Origin: Colwellia piezophila ATCC BAA-637
GTDB taxonomy: Bacteria; Pseudomonadota; Gammaproteobacteria; Enterobacterales; Alteromonadaceae
Reading direction: 5' to 3'
Assembly (NCBI RefSeq): GCF_000378625.1
Contig: NZ_KB905172.1
Coordinates: 62,001 to 126,000, forward strand
Length of the DNA stretch: 64,000 nt
Under the pieces are notes generated by a model. It saw only the letters and a list, made by a program, of their open reading frames with translations. It ran no database searches and was not told the DNA's origin. Within the stretch, counting starts at the first letter, position 1, and each line of letters starts with the position of its first letter. Positions 56,857 to 64,000 of this stretch are shown one piece after another. A program made the position numbers and the translations under genes.

Positions 56857-57570
56857 TCAAGTATTTGGATTATTTGAACTAGGCTTTTGAGCGTTCGAAT
56901 TTAAACGATAACCGCGTCTGCTAAAGCGATTTAAACCACGCGTCAGTAAAAATCCAACAACACCCGCCAACAGCAGCATTAAACGATGTAGTGACTGCTG
57001 TTCTTCATCGGCTTTGGCTAAAATGTCGATTAAATAAGAGGGTTCAATGGTAAAACGTAGATAGCCATGCAGCTTATGATTAGCCGAATCACTATGACGA
57101 ATTTCTTCAATAAAAAGCGTTAATTTATCCGTTACATTACGTTGCTGTGGCGAAATCCCATAGAGATCGTTAATGCTTTTAGCTTTAGGACGAGCAATTT
57201 CATTGCCCTGTTTATCAATTTCCATTGACGTAGCCGAAACGAGCAGCAGACCAGTAGCATCATATAAGTGCGCTTGTTTAACAAAATTAACTGCCGCCAA
57301 GCCATCAAGATAACCTTGTAACAAGGCTTTTTTCTCAATATTGTTTTTATGATCTTGCTCAATAATCACCACCGCGCCAGCTACCGCTTGTTGTAATTGT
57401 TGCTTGCCAATAAAGGTAAAGTGCTCGGTTAAGTTTTTGCTATTTTTTACCCCGGTAGACTGCAAAATGCTTATCAGTAATATGATAAGCAAAATAGCAC
57501 TAGCTAATTGCAGGATTTTATTATAAATCGATGATAATTTAGGGTATAAAGGCTGTTCGGCTTGCTTCAT
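56857..57570 (-). CDS. ytjB: YtjB/AhpA-family membrane protein
   Basis: A protein of about 237 residues of the SMP_2 family. It has an N-terminal membrane helix (LQLASAILLIILLISIL), a periplasmic middle and a second helix (LHRLMLLLAGVVGFLLT) near the C-terminus, with a basic tail. It is divergent from serB, the arrangement in E. coli (ytjB/serB). I chose ATG 57570 (MKQAEQPLYPK) over GTG 57579. Its function is poorly known. Confidence 0.82.
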   Translation of the reverse strand: MKQAEQPLYPKLSSIYNKILQLASAILLIILLISILQSTGVKNSKNLTEHFTFIGKQQLQQAVAGAVVIIEQDHKNNIEKKALLQGYLDGLAAVNFVKQAHLYDATGLLLVSATSMEIDKQGNEIARPKAKSINDLYGISPQQRNVTDKLTLFIEEIRHSDSANHKLHGYLRFTIEPSYLIDILAKADEEQQSLHRLMLLLAGVVGFLLTRGLNRFSRRGYRLNSNAQKPSSNNPNT

Positions 57571-57668
57571 AAAAAACACAGATGACTATTTTAGTGCATT
57601 AATAGTTTCACTATAGTGAGATTATTAACTGATGTGAAGTTTAATATAACATACCCAAGAGAGTTAAC

Positions 57669-58679
57669 GTGTCTTTTATCGCCAATGTATTATCGCTGTC
57701 ACTAGAGCAGTATTTAGCCCAAAACTTGCAAAACAAGCAATTACCTGTCGCTTTTAGCTTATCAGAAAATGCGCTCAACCTTGATGACAAACACCTTGCA
57801 GCTGTTGCGGCTCAAAACAAAATTGAGTTGGTAGTATTTAATCAACTTACTCTTGATAAGCTGCTGGCATTACAAAACCATGTTCAACTTGAAATAACTG
57901 CACTTGGTAAAATTAATCACCGTAATAAGCAAACTAGTTGTCGCTTTCAAGTCAGTTGCGCTGACTTTATTCAAGCACGTAAAGCACTAGCTGACTTTAC
58001 TTTAGTAAATGGTATTGAAGCAGCCTTATTAAGGCAAGTACCAACGCTAGCTGAACCCGGTTTATTAGTGATGGATATGGACTCAACCACCATTGAAATA
58101 GAATGCATCGATGAAATAGCTAAACTTGCCGGTGTGGGAGAGGAAGTAGCTGAAGTTACTGAGCGCGCTATGTTAGGTGAGCTTGATTTTGCCCAAAGCC
58201 TACATCAACGTGTTGCCACCTTAGCCAACTCACCTGAAACGATTTTAAGTGATGTGGCCCAGAACATCCCCTTAATGGCAGGTTTACAGCCATTAATTAA
58301 CGAGCTGAAAAAGCATAACTGGCGTATCGCCATTGCTTCGGGCGGCTTTACCTATTTTGCCGATCATCTAAAAGAAACCTTAAACCTAGATGCGGCGTTT
58401 GCCAATACTTTAGAAATAATAGATGGCAAGCTCACCGGTAAGGTATTGGGTGATGTAGTTGATGCGCAAGTCAAAGCTGATTCTCTCGCTATTTTAAGTA
58501 AAAAATACCACATTCCAAAAAACCAAACGGTTGCTATGGGTGATGGTGCTAATGATTTAATCATGATGGCTGCGGCAAGCTTTGGTGTTGCTTTTCATGC
58601 TAAACCAATTGTCTTAGCGCAGGCGGACAGTAGCATTAACGTGCAAGGTTTAGACTGCCTATTACATTGGTTAGATTAA
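57669..58679 (+). CDS. serB: Phosphoserine phosphatase
   Basis: A 336-residue HAD-family enzyme, the last step of serine synthesis. The nucleophile motif DMDSTTIEIE has Asp136 and Asp138; the later GDGANDLIMM is the final HAD motif. The N-terminal 120 residues form the ACT-like regulatory part. GTG 57669 follows AAGAGAG and is chosen as start. Confidence 0.97.
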   Translation: MSFIANVLSLSLEQYLAQNLQNKQLPVAFSLSENALNLDDKHLAAVAAQNKIELVVFNQLTLDKLLALQNHVQLEITALGKINHRNKQTSCRFQVSCADFIQARKALADFTLVNGIEAALLRQVPTLAEPGLLVMDMDSTTIEIECIDEIAKLAGVGEEVAEVTERAMLGELDFAQSLHQRVATLANSPETILSDVAQNIPLMAGLQPLINELKKHNWRIAIASGGFTYFADHLKETLNLDAAFANTLEIIDGKLTGKVLGDVVDAQVKADSLAILSKKYHIPKNQTVAMGDGANDLIMMAAASFGVAFHAKPIVLAQADSSINVQGLDCLLHWLD

Positions 58680-59472
58680 TTATTTAGCTAGGCTAGTAAT
58701 AAAATCAGGGTTATCGCAAGGCTGTTGTTATTTCAAATAAACCTCACCCCACTTAATATAATAGTAAGTTACTTTAGTAAATAAGTGGCTTGGTCGAACT
58801 ATAAGCTGTTTAATCAGGATAAAATAATGTTGACTTTGTTTCGTTCCTCAACAGTTTTAGCCAAAAATATTTTGCCCATTAACGAGGACGTTATCGATAC
58901 AAAATCTATTCCCAATACATTATTTTATATAATTTATTAATGTCTCGAATGTGGTATCAGTGATCGTTAAATAAATGTGGTCATAGTAAATTTAAATGAT
59001 TTGTCGCGGTGGCGACGACACCCAAAGGAGACTAAACACCGACCCCCTTTTGGAGTCCCCCGGCGCTGCTAACAAACGTATTATTCAATTTACTCAAGTG
59101 TTATCGACGTAACATCGCTGATGGCACATCCATGTGCCGACAGCGCTTCATTCATCATCAGGACAATTGCTCCTGCATTGTCTAATAAGCTGCATCCATA
59201 CAGCGTCATGGTGAATATACGTGAACACTTTCATTCCTTTCATCGTTTATTAAAGCAGAATGAGTGCATGTCTACACATTATAGTACTGACTATTATGTA
59301 GACAATTGAAGTTATATAGGGGCGATAACGCCATAAAGTATTTATGCTCATGTCAGCAATCTTTACATAGAGTGGACATAAGAATGAGGTTAGCTCTGAC
59401 AATAAAAATAGCAGTTAAACTGCACGCATCAAGGCTACTCACTTAGTAGCCATCATTTTTAGCAGTCACCGT
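58680..59472. other. Long spacer with repeat fragments
   Basis: I see no supported gene. It holds a GC-rich stem-loop block at 59003-59070, the stem GGCACAT/ATGTGCC at 59123-59138, the 50-base module at 59159-59207, and GGCTACT/AGTAGCC at 59433-59451. A 36-codon frame at 58827 has AGGA upstream but no other support. Confidence 0.5.
59159..59207 (+). repeat. 50-base module, solitary copy
   Basis: CAGGACAATTGCTCCTG, then GCATTGTCTAATAAGCTGC and ATCCATACAGCGTC, matches the module inside family B copy 2 (56509-56558) at most positions. Its 5' part forms a hairpin (CAGGA/TCCTG). Confidence 0.75.
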
Positions 59473-61935
59473 TTAATTTGTCAGCTCATACCTCAATAAT
59501 GCTTCTTGAGTAACATCAATTAGCTGAAAAAGCCCAGCAACACTATATATTTCTTGCTCAAGCTGTTTACCTCTATGTATTGCATAACCGCCAATATAAG
59601 CCAACTCTGGATTTAAATGTTCCATGTGAGCCTCATCACTGCGCGACAGTTTTAATTGCAAGCTATAAAAGTCACCTTGTTTTAACGATTTTTTTATAAA
59701 GAAGCTTCTGCTTTCTGGCGTCTCAAAGTCACTGGCTAGCTTTATGATTACTGACTTTTCGATATCGGTTTTACTTGGGTTGATGGCAATGTAAATACTC
59801 TCACTAATGGCAGGTTCACTAGCTAATAGTTGCTTCATTTGATGATCAAGTAAATTACTGACCTGCGAGTTAGCAAGCAATGGATAAAGGTTATAATAAC
59901 CATCTCGATCACTGAGCCGTAACATGGCTGACAATAGGTTTTTATGGCTTTGATAGGCGTGCTGCCCTACGACTAATCGTTCAACTTTATAACGACTGCC
60001 ACTTGATTGTACCATCGCGGTTGGCGTTACCATATTCACCGCATATAAGGTCCTTAATGCGCCAGATAAACCAGGTGTTAACATGGCGTACTCGTCAGGC
60101 GTTAACTTATCCTTATTTTTATTAATTAATAATTTAAAAAATGAACGTCCTATATGTTGATGCTCTTTAACGGATACCCGTAGGTTGACCACGGTTTTAT
60201 CTTGGCTAATACGAATCACTTTATAAGGTAATTTTTTCAGATCAAATGCTGAAGTGATCTTCTGTAATTTTGGAAAACTTAAATAAATAATATCGTCTTT
60301 CGGAAGTACCGCTGGGTTTTCTAGATCTATTTTCAAACCAGAAACAGAAAAATCTGCTGACTGTCCAACGCAACTCCCTCCGTCCGAGTCAATACTTACC
60401 GGGGTTTTATATTTAAAACGCACTTCTTGACGTTGATGACCATAACCTAGCGCAATTTCATCAATACGATTTTTTTTCTCGCCATATTTATGACCAAAAC
60501 TTTTAAGTCGTTCCAGATCAATACCTACATAACCGAGTGACTGATAATCACTGATAGCCGTTGTGCTAGTAATATCAGTAGCCGTTACCAAATAAGGTAA
60601 ATTCGCAATAAGGGCCTGCACTTCGTCGGTTAACGGCGGATTTAAATAACTTTGCTGTTTAGTCATTGCTGTTGCTAAAGTAAAGGGTGAATAAGCTTGT
60701 GTTGGCTTTAACGGCTGGAGTTTTAACGCGGTTATCGAAAAGGTACTTTTACTGGCCGAAAAAGCTAAAAACTGTTTAAAAAAGTGTTTATCGTGCTTGA
60801 GTTGCACTTCATCTACTGTGTAAAAAAACGTACGACCCTTATGTCGATGAATAAAGCTAAACACCAGTAAACTCTTGCCTTGTGGTAAGGTTTGTAAATT
60901 CTTCATCCTCTGTGTATTCATCAGGTAGTGCAAAGTGGAATGCTTTTTATCATCTTGCCAATAATGATATATCTTTTTATTATTATTAGTCGTTAACGCA
61001 TACCGTGGCGTAATATCGGTCCCGCCCGCGCCTCTACTTCCCTGCATAAAGACAACTAACTCATTTGTTTTCACTAAGGCGTACTGCTCAAGGCTTCTTG
61101 CTTGTAAGGCGGCTAAGCTATTATCTAAGTTAATTTTATAACGGCGTTTATTGCCTTGAATATAGCCAGACAAAAACTGTGAAAAGCTGTCATGTTCAGG
61201 AATAGCGGTGCGTTGACAGCCAATAAGCTGAGTAGCTGAATCACGTAAGGCATTTTTCACTTCAAATGTTAACAAGCCATCTCTACTGAATTGAAACTCT
61301 TGCTCTAAACCGGTAAACGCTATGGTTAACTGATCACCTTTAAATAACGGGACTTCGTTCATCAGCTTAAATTTAAGACCGTTAACACTAATATCGACAC
61401 TAGTGGTGTGCAGCTGTTGCTTATCTTTCAGCGTTAAAGTAATTGGAATAGCAAAGTTCATACGCTCTTCTGAGCGATTAGGATAGTTAGCCAACAGTTG
61501 TAATTTGGCTGGATATTGCACTTTTTCTACTGATGAAATCTTTCTGTTATGCTCAACACTTATCGGCGAGATCTGGTCATTTTGATAAAGATTACGAAAA
61601 CTATTTTGCGCGTCTTTGACCAATTCATAAACTCCAAACGTATAACCGCCATAAATATCAACATTTTCCTTAAAAGCGCTAATAGCAACATCATCTAAAA
61701 AATGGCTTTGGCCTTCAAAGTCAAATAACTGACACTCGCCATCAACCAAGCCACGCAAATCGATGGCACGAGTACAGACAGCACCTAGGCGCTTTAACTC
61801 CATTTTCAATAAAAACCTTTCGTTTCTAGTGAGGTGTCCCGTTGCTGCAATGAAGCTGTCGTCAAAACTAGGCTTACTCACTACACCTCGAAAATTTTCA
61901 ATGATTTTATGGTGTTTACTGAAATTCTTATTCAT
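59473..61935 (-). CDS. Protein with two PilZ domains
   Basis: An 820-residue cytoplasmic protein. Two PilZ domains are visible by their c-di-GMP motifs: RSEER (Arg154, Arg158) with DISVNG (181-186), and RQEVR (Arg502, Arg506) with DFSVSG (528-533). The N-terminal 150 residues, the middle (about 270-490) and the C-terminal part are not clearly assigned. It likely responds to c-di-GMP, the partner unknown. It stands alone. Confidence 0.85.
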   Translation of the reverse strand: MNKNFSKHHKIIENFRGVVSKPSFDDSFIAATGHLTRNERFLLKMELKRLGAVCTRAIDLRGLVDGECQLFDFEGQSHFLDDVAISAFKENVDIYGGYTFGVYELVKDAQNSFRNLYQNDQISPISVEHNRKISSVEKVQYPAKLQLLANYPNRSEERMNFAIPITLTLKDKQQLHTTSVDISVNGLKFKLMNEVPLFKGDQLTIAFTGLEQEFQFSRDGLLTFEVKNALRDSATQLIGCQRTAIPEHDSFSQFLSGYIQGNKRRYKINLDNSLAALQARSLEQYALVKTNELVVFMQGSRGAGGTDITPRYALTTNNNKKIYHYWQDDKKHSTLHYLMNTQRMKNLQTLPQGKSLLVFSFIHRHKGRTFFYTVDEVQLKHDKHFFKQFLAFSASKSTFSITALKLQPLKPTQAYSPFTLATAMTKQQSYLNPPLTDEVQALIANLPYLVTATDITSTTAISDYQSLGYVGIDLERLKSFGHKYGEKKNRIDEIALGYGHQRQEVRFKYKTPVSIDSDGGSCVGQSADFSVSGLKIDLENPAVLPKDDIIYLSFPKLQKITSAFDLKKLPYKVIRISQDKTVVNLRVSVKEHQHIGRSFFKLLINKNKDKLTPDEYAMLTPGLSGALRTLYAVNMVTPTAMVQSSGSRYKVERLVVGQHAYQSHKNLLSAMLRLSDRDGYYNLYPLLANSQVSNLLDHQMKQLLASEPAISESIYIAINPSKTDIEKSVIIKLASDFETPESRSFFIKKSLKQGDFYSLQLKLSRSDEAHMEHLNPELAYIGGYAIHRGKQLEQEIYSVAGLFQLIDVTQEALLRYELTN

Positions 61936-62414
61936 AGTTTATTATTAACTTCTCGTTTACTCGCTGTTTAAATTGCAAAAACTTACTTAATCATAGGCTT
62001 ATACCAATTTAACTAAATTATTGCTCACGTGTGCTGGTTAAAATACGCCATGTCAGTGTTGCTCTCAATCACACACCCCAGCTATTACTCAATCGAGCGC
62101 CTTGCCCTGATTTATTTTTCCACTGCACAACAAGATCACAAATTTAATGAAACGGGTATTACAATTTTTATCATTATTTTAGCTTAGACAAAAAAATCAA
62201 AATCATTATAATCTAACCGACTTTATCAATATAAACCAAGCAATTTCTATGCCTACCAACAAGGTTATAGGCATTACCTTGCTTTTTTATCGTATAGTGT
62301 CGGTATTGTTCGACTCAAAGATAACGTAGTCAGCATAGTTCATGGTAATAAGTACATGGGTAATAAGCGCATTATTTCCCCTCTTCGGATAGTTTAAAGG
62401 TAGGTAAAGTCTAA
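61936..62414. other. Spacer before radA
   Basis: No supported gene. At 62001-62035 ATACCAATTTAACTAAATTA resembles the left end of family B, probably a degraded fragment. The sequence before radA may hold its promoter, but no clear boxes can be called. Confidence 0.4.
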
Positions 62415-63803
62415 ATGGCAAAAGCAGCAAAATTAGAGTTTGTATGTACAGATTGTGGCATGAACTTCTCTCAATGGCAGGGGCAATGCCGTTGTGGGGC
62501 GTGGAATACCTTGGTTGAAATGAAAATACCTAAAGCCACCAGTAAAAACTCAGTGACACGCACAGCAAGAACTGCAGGCTATGCAGGTTTAATTGGTGGC
62601 GGCTCTAAAAAAATTAACGAGATAGAAGCCACCGATGCAGAAAAAAAATTAACCGGTATCGGCGAGCTCGATCGTGTTTTAAGTGGTGGCGTAACTAGTG
62701 GCTCGGTCAACCTTATTTCTGGCGATCCCGGCGCAGGTAAAACCACCTTACTCTCTGACCTTATCGCTCGTATGTCCAAGACCACAGCCTCGCTCTATTG
62801 TACTGCCGAAGAATCTCTTTCTCAGTTTAAGAACCGTGTGCACCGATTAAAATTAGACTATGACGAAGATAACTTATACCTATTGGCTGAAACCAGTGTT
62901 GAGTCAATCATTGACGAGTTAGATAAAAACAAAATTAAGTTTGCCGTTATTGACTCTATTCAAGCCGTAGTGAGTGAAAATGCTAATGGTAGTCCAGGCT
63001 CTCCCTCGCAAGTAAAAAGCTGCGCGCAAGCACTCACACAGTACTGCAAACAAAACAATGTCACTATGTTTATTATTGCCCATGTTAATAAAAACAATGA
63101 AATAGCGGGTCCACAAACCTTAGTACACATAGTTGATGCGCTTTTACATATCGATACTAATGATGGTCAAATCCGCACGCTTCGAGCTAATAAAAATCGC
63201 TTTGGCGATATCGACACTGTTGGCATTTTCAAAATGTGTGAACGCGGTATGCTCAGTGTAGATAACCCCAGTGAAATATTTCTATCTGGCTCTAGCACTG
63301 AATCTCCCGGCTCAACCATCACCTGTATTCGTAAAGGTAACCGCAACCTACTGTTAGAAATTCAATGTTTAACCACTGAAACGGAGGCAGAATTTCCGCA
63401 ACGGGTTTGTGTCGGCTTGAACATGAACAGAATTAAAATGTTAACGGGCATTTTACGAAAACACACCAAAACCAAGATATTTCACGATACTTTTTTTAAT
63501 ATTGTTGGTGGACTAAGAATAGATGAGTCGGAAACCTGTATTGATCTCGCCTTGGTATCAGCGCTGTTAAGTAGCTTGAATGATTTCATTATTCCGCGTA
63601 ACACCTGCATTATGGGCGAGTTAAGTTTAAACGGTGATGTTAGACCAATAGACAGCGGCGTACCCCGCGTTAAAGAAGCGGCTCAGCATGGTTTCACTGA
63701 AATATATATCCCCTATCGTAATTATCATAAATCCATGGAAGGTTTAGGTGCGAACATACACGCAGTAAAAACCATTCATGAGCTCATTGAATTGATAAAG
63801 TAA
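62415..63803 (+). CDS. radA: DNA repair protein RadA
   Basis: A 462-residue branch-migration helicase. The zinc finger is Cys11, Cys14, Cys25 and Cys27. Walker A is GDPGAGKTT (103-111), and the RadA motif KNRFG lies near residue 260. The C-terminus is a Lon-like domain (VCVGLNMNRIKMLTGIL and GELSLNGDVRPI). ATG 62415 begins MAKAAKLEFVCTDCG, the family start. It aids recombination with RecA. Confidence 0.97.
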   Translation: MAKAAKLEFVCTDCGMNFSQWQGQCRCGAWNTLVEMKIPKATSKNSVTRTARTAGYAGLIGGGSKKINEIEATDAEKKLTGIGELDRVLSGGVTSGSVNLISGDPGAGKTTLLSDLIARMSKTTASLYCTAEESLSQFKNRVHRLKLDYDEDNLYLLAETSVESIIDELDKNKIKFAVIDSIQAVVSENANGSPGSPSQVKSCAQALTQYCKQNNVTMFIIAHVNKNNEIAGPQTLVHIVDALLHIDTNDGQIRTLRANKNRFGDIDTVGIFKMCERGMLSVDNPSEIFLSGSSTESPGSTITCIRKGNRNLLLEIQCLTTETEAEFPQRVCVGLNMNRIKMLTGILRKHTKTKIFHDTFFNIVGGLRIDESETCIDLALVSALLSSLNDFIIPRNTCIMGELSLNGDVRPIDSGVPRVKEAAQHGFTEIYIPYRNYHKSMEGLGANIHAVKTIHELIELIK

Positions 63804-63825
63804 CGGTAGGGAACATCGAGTGAAC

Positions 63826-63858
63826 ACGCTGCTTCTGTGTTATAAGCAGCGTACTTTC
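63826..63858 (+). terminator. Weak terminator after radA
   Basis: ACGCTGCTT (63826-63834) pairs perfectly with AAGCAGCGT (63844-63852), with a short T-rich tail. The last 140 bases of the window show no gene. Confidence 0.45.
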
Positions 63859-64000
63859 CTCGAATCGTTTCGGCAACTTGTTGCTGTTACTTATATTTTT
63901 AGAGACAAAATTCACATAAAGTTCCGTCTTTTTTAACGCAAAGCTAGTTTAACAAACCCTCGTTTGCTAAAGTGCTGACCATACGCGTGTTGACAGTATA

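Noticed and set aside
58827..58937. 36-codon frame with AGGA upstream
   Set aside because: Too short, with no hydrophobic or family pattern. Left as an unproven possibility.
59121..59309. Open frame of 62 codons in the serB-PilZ spacer
   Set aside because: It covers the repeat module at 59159-59207, so the frame is made of repeat sequence.

Overview
The window is an AT-rich gammaproteobacterial chromosome segment. Gene content and order fit Colwellia or a close relative in the Alteromonadales: trmJ-cysE-iscRSUA-hscBA-fdx, queA-tgt-yajC-secDF, holD-rimI, serB divergent from ytjB, a fused YjjP/YjjB-type exporter and a heteromeric bacterioferritin. It looks like core chromosome. No prophage, plasmid, insertion-sequence transposase or CRISPR array is visible. 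This assignment comes from reading the proteins, not from a database search.

Layout. 0-5.5 kb: rpsT, a metallopeptidase-like lipoprotein, an acyl-CoA dehydrogenase and a DUF3010-like protein. 5.6-9.6 kb: a sugar-acid catabolic group (SDR dehydrogenase, lactonase, enolase-superfamily dehydratase, class II aldolase). 9.7-13 kb: a 57-residue membrane protein, a threonine/serine-type exporter, a Fur-box-preceded bfd and two complementary bacterioferritin subunits. 13.2-19 kb: a vitamin B12 uptake and adenosylation cluster with two cobalamin riboswitches. 19-29.5 kb: mixed genes (unknown lipoprotein, membrane protein/XRE regulator pair, RluA-type pseudouridine synthase, Nudix, GST, RlhA-like U32 protein, class C beta-lactamase-fold hydrolase). 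29.7-37.4 kb: the ISC iron-sulfur operon with cysE and trmJ upstream. 37.6-41 kb: suhB, siroheme-type cobA, rhlE. 41.2-47.2 kb: queA-tgt-yajC-secD-secF. 47.4-58.7 kb: aceK, tRNA-Trp, holD-rimI, prfC, argS, a TatD-family gene, ytjB, serB. 59.4-63.8 kb: a double PilZ protein and radA.

How the genes work together. Iron handling is prominent: storage (Bfr pair), release (Bfd) and Fe-S assembly (ISC). The B12 group joins outer-membrane import (BtuB), periplasmic capture (BtuF), ABC import (BtuC, BtuD) and adenosylation (CobO), which suggests salvage rather than de novo synthesis. Sec translocation accessory genes sit with queuosine tRNA modification genes, as in many gammaproteobacteria.

Most notable non-coding signal. 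Six copies of a small intergenic hairpin element share a conserved core of about 30 bases with a compensated stem, and most have locus-specific complementary outer arms. All six lie between co-directional genes, and two pairs in opposite orientation bracket single genes (yajC and argS). There are also two MITE-like families (about 240 bp and 266-323 bp with terminal inverted repeats). One copy of the second is inserted inside a copy of the first and itself carries a 50-bp module seen elsewhere. These repeats are the best candidates for something undescribed.
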